Source: Rhizobium leguminosarum
GTDB lineage: Bacteria > Pseudomonadota > Alphaproteobacteria > Rhizobiales > Rhizobiaceae
Direction: 5' to 3'
Assembly: GCF_001679785.1 (NCBI RefSeq)
Contig: NZ_CP016286.1
Location: forward strand, 1,178,001-1,242,000
DNA: 64,000 bases
Positions 35,528 through 44,909 of this stretch are shown here, piece after piece; the first letter of the stretch is position 1; every line of letters starts with the position of its first letter. Made by a program: the position numbers and the translations under genes. Below the pieces are notes generated by a model. It searched no databases, had not been told where the DNA came from, and saw only the letters and a program-made list of their open reading frames with translations.

Positions 35528-36361
35528 ATGGTCGCAAAGACTGACATTCGTGCTTTTGACACAGGCCATCCGCTGAAGGTGATGGATCCCATCTGGGACA
35601 GCCTGCGCGAGGAAGCCCGGCTCGCCGCCGAACGGGACCCGGTTCTCGCCGCCTTCCTCTATTCGACGGTAATCAACTACCATTCGCTCGAGGAATGCGT
35701 CATCCACCGCATCTGCGAACGTCTCGATCACCCCGACATGCAGGCGAACCTGCTTCGCCAGACCTTCGAGGAAATGCTCCTCGACTGGCCGGACTGGAGC
35801 TCCATCCTGCGTGTCGATATCCAGGCGATCTACGACCGCGATCCCGCATGCCTGCGCTTCATGGAGGCGGTGCTTTATTTCAAGGGCTTCCACGCGCTGC
35901 AGACGCATCGTCTCGCCCATTGGCTGCTGAACCGCGGCCGGCGTGATTTTGCGCTTTATCTGCAGAGCCGCTCCTCCAGCGTCTTCCAGACCGACATCAA
36001 TCCGGCCGCCCGTATCGGCAAGGGCATCTTCCTCGATCACGCCACCGGCCTCGTCGTCGGCGAGACGGCCGTCATCGGCGACAACGTCTCGATCCTGCAC
36101 GGCGTCACACTCGGCGGCACCGGCAAGGAGGGCGCTGACCGCCATCCGAAGATCGGCTCCGGCGTCATGATCGGGGCCGGTGCGAAGATCCTCGGCAATA
36201 TCGAGATCGGCTACTGCTCACGTGTCGCCGCCGGCTCCGTCGTCCTGAAGGCGGTGCCGCCCAAGAAGACGGTGGCGGGTGTGCCGGCCAAGGTCGTCGG
36301 CGAGGCCGGTTGTTCCGAGCCGTCGCGCAACATGGACCAGGTGATCGGCGCCGATATCTGA
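35528..36361 (+). CDS. cysE: Serine O-acetyltransferase
   Basis: CysE acetylates serine to O-acetylserine, the carbon skeleton for cysteine. From ATG 35528 (AGGAGAG site) it has 277 residues. An N-terminal helical domain ('[24 protein letters not shown]') precedes left-handed beta-helix hexapeptide repeats from about 155: '[28 protein letters not shown]' type motifs, '[10 protein letters not shown]' and 'VAAGSVVLK'. Feedback inhibition by cysteine is usual in the family. The C-terminal tail of about 25 residues is longer than the helix core. Confidence 0.95.
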   Translation: [277 protein letters not shown]

Positions 36362-36501
36362 GCGCCCGTTGGAAACAAGGATAGGAAAAGTCGGCGGGAT
36401 CCGAGCGGGGAGGGCCATGAGCAAACGGCAACCTTGCCTTTACACCGCTGCATTTCCTGTGCAAGAAGCGGCCAATCAAGACCGCTTACGGAGATGACAG
36501 A

Positions 36502-36705
36502 GTGAAGCCAGAAGAAATCAAGAAGCTCGACGCCTATTTCAAGCGCATGTTCAATCCGCAGATGATCGTCAAGGCGCGTCCGCGCAAGGATGATTCTGCG
36601 GAAGTCTATCTCGGCGAAGAATTTCTGGGTGTCGTCTATATCGATGACGAGGACGGCGACCGATCCTACAACTTTTCGATGGCGATCCTCGACGTCGATC
36701 TCTGA
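36502..36705 (+). CDS. DUF3126 family small protein
   Basis: The frame opens with GTG 36502 (GGAG 8 bp upstream) and encodes 67 residues: 'MKPEEIKKLDAYFKRMF' followed by 'ARPRKDDSAEVYLGEEFLGVVYIDDEDGDRSYNF'. This matches DUF3126, a short alphaproteobacterial cytoplasmic family of unknown function, frequently located after cysE. A strong terminator follows 18 bp after the stop, so cysE-DUF3126 may be one unit despite the 140-bp gap. Confidence 0.85.
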   Translation: MKPEEIKKLDAYFKRMFNPQMIVKARPRKDDSAEVYLGEEFLGVVYIDDEDGDRSYNFSMAILDVDL

Positions 36706-36722
36706 TCGCGTTCGAAAGCTTC

Positions 36723-36760
36723 AAAAGGACCGAACGGCGCGATCCGTTCGGTCCTTTTTC
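36723..36760. terminator. Strong bidirectional terminator
   Basis: A 15-bp perfect stem (AAAAGGACCGAACGG / CCGTTCGGTCCTTTT) with a 6-nt loop is followed by T residues. Confidence 0.9.
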
Positions 36761-36978
36761 GTTTTTTCGATTCGAAACGAGAATTTATTCAAAACTTCTG
36801 ATTGCGGCATTCTGATATATTTTAGCAAAATCAGTTAAAGACGTACGTGCCCCGGCGCGCGGGCTTTGTTATATTATTGTAATGCAACCAGTGGATGTTG
36901 TGCGGCGCACAAGACTACTTGACTATTTTTGCGTTGCAGCTACCCTGCTGCCACCAACAGCCCAACGGAGGATGGCTT

Positions 36979-37350
36979 ATGTTCAACTTTGACGATGCTA
37001 ACAAGAAGAGCAAGGAAGCCGTCGACACGGCCGTGAAAACCTATTCCGACACGACCAAGGGTTTTCAGGCGATCGCCGCTGAAGCCACTGAATATTCGAA
37101 GAAATCCTTTCAGGACGCGGTGACGCATTTCGAAACCCTGGCCGGCGTCAAGAGCTTCGAGGCCGCTTTCGAGCTGCAGACGAACTACGTCAAGGCGTAT
37201 TTTGAAGGCTTTGTCTCCGAGACGACGAAGCTCGGTGAGATGTATGCCGATCTCGCCAAATCAGCCTACAAACCCTATGAAGCGCCGGTCGCCGCTGCCG
37301 TCGTCAAGACCGCCAAGTCGGCGCCCTCGGCGACGCCTGCTGCTGCATGA
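36979..37350 (+). CDS. Phasin family protein
   Basis: The ATG at 36979, preceded by GGAGG, gives 123 residues. The protein is helical and amphipathic ('KKSKEAVDTAVKTYSDTTKGFQAIAAEATEY' type heptads, with 'TELAGVKSFEAAFELQTNYVK'-like core). It has a C-terminal Ala/Pro/Lys tail. Phasins coat polyhydroxybutyrate granules and control their size. The frame extending to 36895 is rejected because of the strong ribosome-binding site. It is 26 kb from phaC and is monocistronic, with its own terminator. Confidence 0.88.
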   Translation: MFNFDDANKKSKEAVDTAVKTYSDTTKGFQAIAAEATEYSKKSFQDAVTHFETLAGVKSFEAAFELQTNYVKAYFEGFVSETTKLGEMYADLAKSAYKPYEAPVAAAVVKTAKSAPSATPAAA

Positions 37351-37394
37351 ATCGATTTTGACGGCGCAACCTGCGCTACATATTGAAAAACGAG

Positions 37395-37426
37395 GACCGG
37401 CTACGCATCTGTAGCCGGTCTTTTTG
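37395..37426 (+). terminator. Rho-independent terminator after phasin
   Basis: A 10-bp perfect stem GACCGGCTAC/GTAGCCGGTC, 6-nt loop and five T residues. Confidence 0.9.
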
Positions 37427-37620
37427 TTTCCACTTTCGCTGCAGCGCCCGCATGGGATCGGCCGGGGACTTTTTTAGTCTTTCCCGTGCATGCCGGCCAT
37501 TTCTTGATTGCAGTGTCTGACAGGGGGCTTAAAATCAGCCTATTATGAACTAAGTTAGTGTTTCAGATATTCGGCGGGAAAAGCACCCTCCCATGCTCCG
37601 CTGGATTGCTTGAGGAATGA

Positions 37621-37977
37621 ATGACAATGATCGCAAAGCCGATCCGGATGCAGAACGACAGCGAAAGGAACGGGGACAACGCAAATCGAACCTCGGTCAT
37701 CACGCGCACCAAGCCGAAGACCAAGAAGCCCAATCTTTATCGTGTACTGCTTTTGAATGACGACTACACTCCCATGGAATTCGTCATCCATATTCTGGAG
37801 CGTTTTTTTCAGAAGGATCGTGAAAGTGCCACCCGCATCATGCTCCATGTCCACAACCACGGCGTCGGCGAATGCGGAATATTCACATACGAGGTAGCGG
37901 AAACGAAGGTCAGCCAGGTGATGGACTTCGCCCGGCAGCACCAGCATCCGCTGCAATGCGTCATGGAAAAGAAGTGA
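37621..37977 (+). CDS. clpS: ATP-dependent Clp protease adaptor ClpS
   Basis: ClpS carries N-end-rule substrates to ClpA. The 118-residue product has a variable, basic N-terminal 35 residues and the ClpS core: '[24 protein letters not shown]' (the N-degron pocket Asn-Asp-Asp), '[20 protein letters not shown]' and a C-terminal 'LQCVMEK'. The start could be ATG 37621 or 37627; GAGG lies suitably for the former. The clpA start follows 10 bp after its stop. Confidence 0.95.
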   Translation: MTMIAKPIRMQNDSERNGDNANRTSVITRTKPKTKKPNLYRVLLLNDDYTPMEFVIHILERFFQKDRESATRIMLHVHNHGVGECGIFTYEVAETKVSQVMDFARQHQHPLQCVMEKK

Positions 37978-37987
37978 GGATCTGAAC

Positions 37988-40480
37988 GTGCCAACATTTT
38001 CGCCTAGTTTAGAGAAGGCGCTCCATCAGGCACTGACCTTTGCCAACGAGCGGCACCACGAATATGCGACGCTCGAGCATCTGCTGCTCGCCCTGATCGA
38101 CGATGCCGATGCGGCTGCGGTCATGGGTGCCTGCAATGTCGATCTCGACACCTTGCGCAAGACGCTCGTCGAATATGTCGACAACGAACTTTCCAACCTG
38201 ATCACCGGTTATGACGAGGATTCGAAGCCGACCTCCGGCTTCCAGCGCGTCATCCAGCGTGCCGTCATCCACGTGCAATCGTCTGGCCGCGAAGAGGTGA
38301 CCGGCGCCAATGTGCTCGTCGCCATCTTCGCCGAGCGCGAAAGCCACGCCGCTTATTTCCTGCAGGAGCAGGAGATGACCCGCTACGATGCCGTCAACTA
38401 TATTTCCCACGGCATTGGCAAGCGGCCGGGCGCGTCGGATGTGCGTCCCCCGCGCGGCGCCGAAGACGAAGCCGAAAGCAGCAAGCCGACGGCGCGCGGC
38501 GGAGAGGAAGAGGGCGGCCCGAAGAAGCAGCAGGATGCACTCAAGGCCTATTGCGTTAATCTCAACGAGAAGGCCAAGGGCGGCAAGATCGATCCGCTGA
38601 TCGGCCGTCACGCCGAGGTCAGCCGTACCATCCAGATCCTGTGCCGCCGTTCGAAGAACAATCCGCTCTACGTCGGTGATCCCGGCGTCGGCAAGACGGC
38701 GATCGCCGAAGGCCTTGCCAAGCGCATCGTCGAAGGCAAGGTTCCCGAAGCCCTCGCCGATGCGACGATCTTCTCGCTCGATATGGGCACGCTGCTCGCC
38801 GGCACGCGCTACCGCGGCGATTTCGAGGAGCGCCTGAAGCAGGTCGTCAAGGAACTGGAAGAATATCCGGGCGCCGTGCTCTTCATCGACGAGATCCACA
38901 CGGTGATCGGCGCCGGCGCCACCTCGGGCGGCGCGATGGATGCATCGAACCTGCTGAAGCCGGCCCTATCATCGGGCGCGATTCGCTGCATCGGTTCGAC
39001 CACCTACAAGGAATACCGCCAGTTCTTCGAGAAGGATCGTGCGCTGGTCCGTCGTTTCCAGAAGATCGACGTCAGTGAACCGTCGATCGATGATGCGATC
39101 GAGATCATGAAGGGCCTGAAGCCCTATTTCGAAGAGTATCACCACCTGCGTTATTCGAACGATGCCATCAAGTCGGCCGTCGAATTGTCGGCCCGCTACA
39201 TCTCCGACCGCAAGCTGCCCGACAAAGCGATCGACGTGATCGACGAAACCGGTGCGGCCCAGATGCTGCTGCCGCCGTCCAAGCGCCGCAAGCTGATTAC
39301 CGAAAAGGAGATCGAGGCAACGGTCGCCACGATGGCGCGCATTCCGCCGAAGACCGTCTCCAAGGACGACGAAGCCGTGCTCGCCAATCTCGAGCAGGAA
39401 CTGCGTTCGGTGGTCTACGGCCAGGATATCGCGATCGAAGCCCTTTCGACCTCGATCAAGCTGGCGCGTGCCGGTCTTCGCGAGCCGAACAAGCCGATCG
39501 GCGCCTATGTTTTCTCCGGTCCGACCGGCGTCGGCAAGACCGAGGTGGCAAAGCAGCTGGCATCGTCGCTCGGCGTCGAACTGCTGCGCTTCGACATGTC
39601 GGAATATATGGAACGGCACACGGTTTCCCGTCTGCTCGGTGCACCTCCAGGCTATGTCGGCTTCGACCAGGGCGGTCTTCTGACTGATGGCGTCGACCAG
39701 CACCCGCATTGCGTGGTCCTGCTCGACGAAATCGAGAAGGCCCATCCCGACATCTACAACATCCTGCTGCAGGTCATGGACCACGGCACGCTGACCGACC
39801 ATAACGGCAAGAAGATCGACTTCCGCAACGTCATCCTGATCATGACGACGAATGCGGGTGCGTCGGAAATGGCCAAGGCGGCGATCGGCTTCGGCTCGTC
39901 CAAGCGCACCGGCGAGGACGAGGAGGCGCTCACCCGCCTGTTCACGCCTGAATTCCGCAACCGTCTCGACGCGATCATTCCTTTCGCGGCGTTGCCGACG
40001 GCCGTCATCCACAAGGTCGTGCAGAAGTTCATCATGCAGCTGGAGGCCCAGCTTTCCGAAAGGAACGTCACCTTCGACCTGCACGAGGATGCGATCGCCT
40101 GGCTGGCGGAAAAGGGTTACGACGAGAAGATGGGCGCCCGCCCGCTTGCCCGTGTCATTCAGGATACGATCAAGAAGCCGCTCGCCAACGAAATCCTCTT
40201 CGGCAAGCTGAAGAAGGGCGGCGTCGTGAACGTCACCGTAGGCCCGAAGGAAGACGGCAAGCCCGGCATCGTGCTCGAAGCCATTTCGGAAACGGCGCCG
40301 ATCAAGCCGAAGCCCGAAGCCGAGGTGGTGCATCCCGAAGGCGATGATGGGAATGACGGCGAGCTGAAGACGAAGGCGGCCCGCAAGACCCGCGCCAAAG
40401 CGGTGCCGCAGGCCGAGCCCGAGGTCCGCGATGCCCCGAAGAAGGGAAGCGCGGTTCCGAAGGTTCCACGCAAGAAGTAA
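37988..40480 (+). CDS. clpA: ATP-dependent Clp protease ATP-binding subunit ClpA
   Basis: ClpA unfolds proteins and feeds them to ClpP. The 830 residues contain the N-terminal Clp repeat domain (1-150), AAA module 1 with Walker A 'GDPGVGKTA' at about 229-237 and Walker B 'VLFIDEIHT', and AAA module 2 with Walker A 'GPTGVGKTE' at about 511-519. The sensor-2 region '[10 protein letters not shown]' follows near 720. The last 80 residues are a charged Lys/Glu/Pro tail not essential to the fold. There is no ClpB-type middle coiled coil. A terminator follows the stop. Confidence 0.97.
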   Translation: MPTFSPSLEKALHQALTFANERHHEYATLEHLLLALIDDADAAAVMGACNVDLDTLRKTLVEYVDNELSNLITGYDEDSKPTSGFQRVIQRAVIHVQSSGREEVTGANVLVAIFAERESHAAYFLQEQEMTRYDAVNYISHGIGKRPGASDVRPPRGAEDEAESSKPTARGGEEEGGPKKQQDALKAYCVNLNEKAKGGKIDPLIGRHAEVSRTIQILCRRSKNNPLYVGDPGVGKTAIAEGLAKRIVEGKVPEALADATIFSLDMGTLLAGTRYRGDFEERLKQVVKELEEYPGAVLFIDEIHTVIGAGATSGGAMDASNLLKPALSSGAIRCIGSTTYKEYRQFFEKDRALVRRFQKIDVSEPSIDDAIEIMKGLKPYFEEYHHLRYSNDAIKSAVELSARYISDRKLPDKAIDVIDETGAAQMLLPPSKRRKLITEKEIEATVATMARIPPKTVSKDDEAVLANLEQELRSVVYGQDIAIEALSTSIKLARAGLREPNKPIGAYVFSGPTGVGKTEVAKQLASSLGVELLRFDMSEYMERHTVSRLLGAPPGYVGFDQGGLLTDGVDQHPHCVVLLDEIEKAHPDIYNILLQVMDHGTLTDHNGKKIDFRNVILIMTTNAGASEMAKAAIGFGSSKRTGEDEEALTRLFTPEFRNRLDAIIPFAALPTAVIHKVVQKFIMQLEAQLSERNVTFDLHEDAIAWLAEKGYDEKMGARPLARVIQDTIKKPLANEILFGKLKKGGVVNVTVGPKEDGKPGIVLEAISETAPIKPKPEAEVVHPEGDDGNDGELKTKAARKTRAKAVPQAEPEVRDAPKKGSAVPKVPRKK

Positions 40481-40500
40481 GATAATGTCACCGAATTGGG

Positions 40501-40527
40501 AAAGGCCGCGTCACCCGCGGCCTTTTT
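40501..40527 (+). terminator. Rho-independent terminator after clpA
   Basis: AAAGGCCGCG/CGCGGCCTTTTT with a 5-nt loop, 20 bp after the clpA stop; it may also serve the converging Dabb gene. Confidence 0.85.
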
Positions 40528-40551
40528 CGTTTCCGGGTCTGCATGCCCTTT

Positions 40552-40842
40552 TCAGAGCCTGGTGTAGTCGATCTCGAGAAAATCGGCGACATCGGGCACC
40601 CAGCGGTCGCGCACGAAGGCGACATGCAGGGGATGGCGGTTGTACGTGTCGTAGCCAGCCTGATCGTCGAATTCCATCGAAAAGCCAAAGGTAAAATCAT
40701 TCTTTTGACTCGTCTGCCGAAGCTGTTCGAAATTCCGCACGCTCGGGATCTTGGCAAGCACCAGCGCGTCGGCGAGGAACGATGTTTCTGCAGCCGAGTC
40801 GGCTTCATGCTTCAGGCGGAACGCGACAGTATGGCGGATCAT
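40552..40842 (-). CDS. Dabb-family stress-responsive protein
   Basis: The 96-residue protein is a single alpha/beta-barrel (Dabb) domain, starting 'MIRHTVAFRLKHEADS'. The typical features are the N-terminal IRHxVxF strand, 'DFTFGFSMEFDDQAGYDTYNRHPLHVAFV' and the C-terminal 'DFLEIDY'. Dimeric Dabb proteins occur in stress responses and aromatic metabolism; no catalytic residue can be named here. Converges on clpA. Confidence 0.85.
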   Translation of the reverse strand: MIRHTVAFRLKHEADSAAETSFLADALVLAKIPSVRNFEQLRQTSQKNDFTFGFSMEFDDQAGYDTYNRHPLHVAFVRDRWVPDVADFLEIDYTRL

Positions 40843-40919
40843 GATCTTGTTCCTTCAGAGGTGCGTACGAAATTCAGTAGAGAAGAGCGTCAACGGGAAC
40901 GATGGGATGGGTATGCCGG

Positions 40920-41355
40920 TCATGAAGGATATCGCAGCGGATTGACGTTATCCAACCCGTCGAAATCTTTCTCGTTATCCGTGACGACAATGCATCCGTT
41001 GGCCTCGGCGACAGCCGCGATGATCATGTCGAGGCCGCTGCGTGGTCGGCCTTTGGCCCTTCCATCAGCCATCAGCCATCAGCCGTGCCCAGATCAGGCC
41101 GGCCTTCTCGTCGAATGCGAGAATACGACCGGCAAATAGGGCCTGCGGACCTTCCGGCCCTGAAAACCATGCCTCCAACTGATCGCGCTTCTTGCCGGCA
41201 GGCTTCTCAAGAACGCCGCGTCGGATCTCGGCGACGGTAAGGGAGGAAATGAAGAGGTCTGCGTCGGTCTGAACGGCCATCCAGGCCAGAAGGGGCTCCG
41301 ATGGCGCCGGCTTGGTGACATTGCTGAGAATGTTCGTGTCGAGCAGATAACGCAT
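40920..41355 (-). pseudogene. vapC: VapC-type PIN-domain toxin, frameshifted by a 7-bp repeat gain
   Basis: The start (ATG 41355) gives 'MRYLLDTNILSNVTKP', with PIN acidic residues in 'LLDTN' and 'VAEIRRG'. After 'WARLMADG' a stop occurs at 41065. Beyond it another frame continues the family: 'KGRPRSGLDMIIAAVAEAN' and 'IVVTDNEKDFDGLD', carrying the last acidic residues, ending at 40920. At the junction the 7-mer CCATCAG is present three times (41062-41082). Removing one copy restores a single 142-codon frame. VapC toxins are endoribonucleases. The start overlaps the antitoxin stop by 1 nt. Confidence 0.85.
41062..41082. repeat. Three tandem copies of a 7-bp unit inside vapC
   Basis: CCATCAG is repeated three times on the plus strand exactly at the vapC frame break. 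Two copies would keep the gene in frame, so slipped-strand replication can switch it. Confidence 0.9.
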
Positions 41356-41654
41356 CAAGGGTCGACTTTGCGACCTTCCTCGCGAGGGCGCGTGAGGTCG
41401 AGGTCAGCGCCGACCATGGGAGAGCGGCGAAGCGCGGCCAGAATGCCGCCTTTCGGAGCAGGCTCGCCGGCAATCGATTGACTGACGACCGCACGCAAAC
41501 GCGAGGCATCCGGACCTTCTTCCGCAAGGCGCCGAGCAAGGGAGCGGATAAGATCTCGGTCGCTGTCAAGCGCAATCACCTCAAAGCGCGCCATACCACG
41601 CTCGCCGAGGCGGGATCGATAATTTTGAATGGCACGCTTTTGCGAACTGGTCAC
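41355..41654 (-). CDS. vapB: VapB-type antitoxin
   Basis: The 99-residue protein precedes the PIN toxin with 1-nt stop-start overlap, the classical toxin-antitoxin arrangement. The N-terminus 'NYRSRLGERGMARFEVIAL' is followed by 'RDLIRSLARRLAEEG', a likely DNA-binding dimerisation region. The C-terminal Arg/Pro-rich tail ('LTRPREEGRKVDP') would wrap the toxin. It appears intact while the toxin is broken. Confidence 0.75.
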   Translation of the reverse strand: MTSSQKRAIQNYRSRLGERGMARFEVIALDSDRDLIRSLARRLAEEGPDASRLRAVVSQSIAGEPAPKGGILAALRRSPMVGADLDLTRPREEGRKVDP

Positions 41655-41762
41655 GATGCACCTTCAGCTTATTTCCGGTAATATATCCAGAAAATCGCCG
41701 TTCAACAAGGACGGGAGTGTCACTGGTGAGGCCGCCCTCGCGTGATATTGGCTGGGTCGACC

Positions 41763-42194
41763 TTAAGTCAGTGCTGCCCTGATCTTTTCGGCATTGCCGG
41801 CAAGCACGGCGCCGTCCTCCATCTTGCCGGAATGCGGCTTGAGGGCCATGCCTTCATGCCGCGGGATGACGTGGAAATGCAGATGGAATACCGTTTGCCC
41901 GGCCGCCGGCTCGTTGAACTGGGCGACGAACACGCCGTCGGCGTCGAAGACGTCCTTCACCGCATTGGCGATCTTCTGGACAACGGTAATTGCGTGGGTG
42001 AGGGTGGCTGGATCGGCATCGAGAATATTGCGCGACGCCGCCTTCGGAACGACGAGCACATGGCCCGGCGCCTGCGGCATCACATCCATGATGGCCACGG
42101 TATGCTCGTCCTCGTAGACGCGGTGCGAGGGGATTTCGCCGCGGAGGATCTTGGCGAAGATGTTGTTGTCGTCATAAGCGGCCGGGCTGGTCAT
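41763..42194 (-). CDS. HIT family protein (histidine triad hydrolase)
   Basis: The 143-residue protein has the HIT signature 'HLHFHVIPR' near 105 with the catalytic His triad. Upstream 'NIFAKILRGEIPSHRVYEDEHTVAIMDVMPQAPGHVLV' is typical of Hint-like branch enzymes. It hydrolyses or transfers nucleotidyl groups, e.g. AMP-lysine or AMP-NH2; the physiological substrate is unknown. A GTG 3 nt upstream is an alternative start. It is followed upstream by a rhizobial repeat at 42215. Confidence 0.93.
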   Translation of the reverse strand: MTSPAAYDDNNIFAKILRGEIPSHRVYEDEHTVAIMDVMPQAPGHVLVVPKAASRNILDADPATLTHAITVVQKIANAVKDVFDADGVFVAQFNEPAAGQTVFHLHFHVIPRHEGMALKPHSGKMEDGAVLAGNAEKIRAALT

Positions 42195-42214
42195 CACGAA
42201 ATCTCCTCGTTTTC

Positions 42215-42314
42215 TACAGCGCTGCGCGGCTTTTCAGACGCGCAAAGATGCTGTGGCACTTTATGAAATTACTGCATAATTTCATCCCTAAATCGATTCC
42301 GATTGAAGGAAAAT
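42215..42314. repeat. Rhizobial intergenic repeat element
   Basis: This sequence, with 'TCTACAGCGCTGCGCGGC', 'TTTTCAGACGCGCAAAG' and 'CTAAATCGATTCCGATTGAAGG', is a diverged copy of that at 43586-43692. It lies between the HIT gene and the COG3146 gene. Confidence 0.7.
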
Positions 42315-42351
42315 GCGTCGTTGCTCGGGTAGCGCGGCCGGTGCGGCGGCG

Positions 42352-43542
42352 TCAATCCTCCTGCTGACGTTCGCCCTTGCGGAAAGGGCTGTGCTCGCTC
42401 AGCAACTCGCTCATCTGTTCGACATCGGCGCGCTCGCGGGCGAGGTAATCGCCGATCGCCCGGCGAAGGCCGGCATGCGCGACATAATGGGCGGAATGCG
42501 TCGTCACCGGCAGGTAACCGCGGGCGAGCTTGTGTTCGCCCTGCGCTCCGGCCTCGACCCGTTTCAGCCCTTTCGAAAGCGCGAAGTCGATCGCCTGGTG
42601 ATAACAGACCTCGAAATGCAGGAAGGGATGATCCTCGATGCAGCCCCAGTGACGGCCGTAGAGCGTATCGCCGCCGATGAAGTTGATCGCGCCGGCGATA
42701 TAGCGCCCGTCGCGCTTGGCCATGACGAGCAGGATATCGTCGGCCATGCGTTCGCCGATCAGCGAGTAGAACCTACGGGTGAGGTAGGGCCGGCCCCACT
42801 TGCGCCCGCCGGTGTCCATGTAGAACTTGAAGAATTGATCCCAGATGCGTTCCGTCAGGTCGCGGCCGGTCAGCCAGTCGATGCTGATACCGTTTTCGAG
42901 GGCGGCGCGGCGCTCCTTGCGCAATGCCTTGCGTTTACGCGAGGCAAGCGTTTCGAGAAATTCCTCGTGATTGGCATAGCCGTCATTGATGAAATGGAAC
43001 TGCTGGTCGGTGCGGTGCAGATAGCCGTCCATCTCGAAGACGCCGATCTCTTCGTCCGGCACGAAGGTGATGTGGGCCGAGGAGATGCCGAGCCGGCGCA
43101 CCACCTCCTTCAGGCTTTCGGCGATCGCGCTCTGGATCGGCAGCCGCTGCAGACCCTCGGCGACAAGAAGCCGCGGGCCCGTCGCCGGGGTGAACGGGAT
43201 CGAGCACTGAAGTTTGGGATAATAACGCCCGCCGGCCCGCTCGAAGGCGTCGGCCCAGCCATGGTCGAAGACATATTCGCCCTGGCTGTGGTTCTTGAGA
43301 TAGCCGGGCAGGGCGCCGATCAGTTCGCCGCGCCCGGTCTCGAGCAGCAGATGGTGGCCCAGCCATCCCGTCTCTGCGTCGGCCGAGCCGGATTCTTCCA
43401 GCGACGATAAAAAGGCGTGCGAAACGAAAGGGTTGTAGGCAATCGTAGCGCAGGTCTTCGAGGCCCCGGAAAGCCTGGACCAGCTCTCCGGGGAAATCGC
43501 GGTGAAGGAGCGTTCTACGCGAATGGATAGTTCATCAGTCAT
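42352..43542 (-). CDS. COG3146 GNAT/FemAB-like protein
   Basis: The protein has 396 residues and matches the COG3146 (DUF482) family of FemAB-like acyltransferases predicted to act in peptidoglycan-related or lipid modification. Seen are 'AFLSSLEESGSADAETGWLGHHLLLE', 'YYPKLQCSIPFTPATGPRLLV', 'SRKRKALRKERRAALENGI', 'DTGGRKWGRPYLTRRF' and 'FEVCYHQAIDFALSKGLKRVEAGAQGEHK'. A double GNAT-like fold is expected. The acceptor is unknown. It is flanked by rhizobial repeats on both sides. Confidence 0.88.
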   Translation of the reverse strand: MTDELSIRVERSFTAISPESWSRLSGASKTCATIAYNPFVSHAFLSSLEESGSADAETGWLGHHLLLETGRGELIGALPGYLKNHSQGEYVFDHGWADAFERAGGRYYPKLQCSIPFTPATGPRLLVAEGLQRLPIQSAIAESLKEVVRRLGISSAHITFVPDEEIGVFEMDGYLHRTDQQFHFINDGYANHEEFLETLASRKRKALRKERRAALENGISIDWLTGRDLTERIWDQFFKFYMDTGGRKWGRPYLTRRFYSLIGERMADDILLVMAKRDGRYIAGAINFIGGDTLYGRHWGCIEDHPFLHFEVCYHQAIDFALSKGLKRVEAGAQGEHKLARGYLPVTTHSAHYVAHAGLRRAIGDYLARERADVEQMSELLSEHSPFRKGERQQED

Positions 43543-43585
43543 GGAACAAATGCGAAGCCTGTGGGAGGATAGTCTCGGCTCTGCC

Positions 43586-43692
43586 TTACAGCGCCGCGCA
43601 TCTTTTCAGACGCGCAAAGGACGCTGTAACACTTTGAGTTGCGGCATAATTTTGTCCTCAAATCGATCCGGTTTAAGGAATTATGCAGCAGT
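43586..43692. repeat. Rhizobial intergenic repeat element, full copy
   Basis: About 107 bp with 'ACAGCGCCGCGC', 'CAGACGCGCAAAGGACGCTGT', 'GCATAATTTTGTCC' and 'TTTAAGGAATTATGCAG'. The first two parts are partly self-complementary. Related copies are at 42215 and, shortened, at 24942. Confidence 0.7.
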
Positions 43693-43722
43693 TTGCGCAT
43701 GATCTTGGCCAAAAAGCGAGCG

Positions 43723-44442
43723 TCAAACAGCCACACGCGGATCGAAGCCTTCGAAGGTCATCTGGTCTGCATTGGCGAATGTGCGTCGGCGCGCCTCTTC
43801 GTCACGCACCGTCCAGGTGATGACGGGAATGCCCTTTTCGCGTTCGCCGGTGATGAAGGCATTCGGCAGGTCGTCATAATAATAGGAGATGAAATCGAGA
43901 CCGATTTCCATCGCCTTTTCATGCGCCTTTAACTCTTCCGGCGTGTTGCCGTTGGCGGTCAGCCCGAGCGGGTAGGGTGAGCCAAGCGCCTTCAGATCGC
44001 GCAGCAGCCAGTGGTCGAAGCTCATCAGCGCCACCTTGCCTTCATAGCCTTCGAGGACCTCGAGCACCGCTTCGGCGAAACCTTCGTCATCGGCCTCGCG
44101 GCCCTTGAGCTCCAGCACCAATGGCACCTTGCCCTTGACGAGATCGAGAAGCTGGCGCAGCGTCGGCACCTTGTCGCTCGTGCCGCCAATGGCGATCAGT
44201 CCGAGTTCCCTGGAGGTGCGCTCGCGGATGTCGCCGTTGAGGTTGCACAGACGCTGCATATCCTCGTCGTGAAAGATGACCGGCACGGCGTCGGAGGCGT
44301 AGTGCAGGTCGCATTCGATCGCAAAGCCCGCTTCGACGGCGCGCGAGAAGGCCGAAAGCGTGTTTTCCCAGACATGCGTGTTGAGGTCGTGATAGCCGCG
44401 ATGGGCGACCGGCAGTTCCCTGATCCAGGCAACATTGGTCAT
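43723..44442 (-). CDS. Glycerophosphodiester phosphodiesterase
   Basis: GDPDs release glycerol-3-phosphate from glycerophosphodiesters. The 239-residue protein has the family signatures 'VAHRGYHDLNTHVWENTLSAF' in register with H-R-G and E-N, 'IECDLHYASDAVPVIFHDE' with the second catalytic His, and 'PLVLELKG'. There is no signal peptide, so it acts in the cytoplasm. Its ATG overlaps the RidA stop by 4 nt, which implies translational coupling. Confidence 0.92.
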   Translation of the reverse strand: MTNVAWIRELPVAHRGYHDLNTHVWENTLSAFSRAVEAGFAIECDLHYASDAVPVIFHDEDMQRLCNLNGDIRERTSRELGLIAIGGTSDKVPTLRQLLDLVKGKVPLVLELKGREADDEGFAEAVLEVLEGYEGKVALMSFDHWLLRDLKALGSPYPLGLTANGNTPEELKAHEKAMEIGLDFISYYYDDLPNAFITGEREKGIPVITWTVRDEEARRRTFANADQMTFEGFDPRVAV

Positions 44443-44909
44443 TCTGCGATTTCCATGATAGCGTCTATCTCGACGGTCGCATTCAACGGCAGGGCGGCCA
44501 TGCCGACGGCAGCGCGCGCATGTTTTCCGGCTTCGCCAAGCACGCCGGCAATCAGGTTCGAAGCGCCGTTGATGACGAGATGCTGCTCGACGAAGTCGGG
44601 CGCCGAGGCTACGAAGCCGTTCAGCTTGATGACGCGCCGGATGCGGCCGAGATCGCCGCCAAGTGCGGCCTTCGCCTGGGCAAGGATGTTGATGGCGCAG
44701 AGTTCGGCGCCGCGCTGGCCCGTTGCAACGTCGACGGTCTTGCCGAGATGGCCCGAGACAGTGACCTTGCCGCCTTCGAGCGGCAGCTGGCCGGAGATGT
44801 AGAGAAGATTGCCGCTGATGACATAGGGAACGTAATTTGCAGCAGGTGCGGCGGCCTCGGGAAGGGTTATCCCCATCTCAATCAGGCGAGCCGCAATTTC
44901 ATCGGGCAT
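44439..44909 (-). CDS. RidA family protein (YjgF/YER057c/UK114)
   Basis: RidA proteins hydrolyse reactive enamines and imines from PLP enzymes. From ATG 44909 (GGAG 6 bp upstream) this one has 156 residues starting 'MPDEIAARLIEMGIT'. It is of the longer subfamily with core 'YVPYVISGNLLYISGQLP' and 'HARAAVGMAALPLNATVEIDAI', which carries the conserved Arg and Glu. The longer frame starting with TTG 44933 is less likely. It overlaps the GDPD gene by 4 nt. Confidence 0.9.
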   Translation of the reverse strand: MPDEIAARLIEMGITLPEAAAPAANYVPYVISGNLLYISGQLPLEGGKVTVSGHLGKTVDVATGQRGAELCAINILAQAKAALGGDLGRIRRVIKLNGFVASAPDFVEQHLVINGASNLIAGVLGEAGKHARAAVGMAALPLNATVEIDAIMEIAE

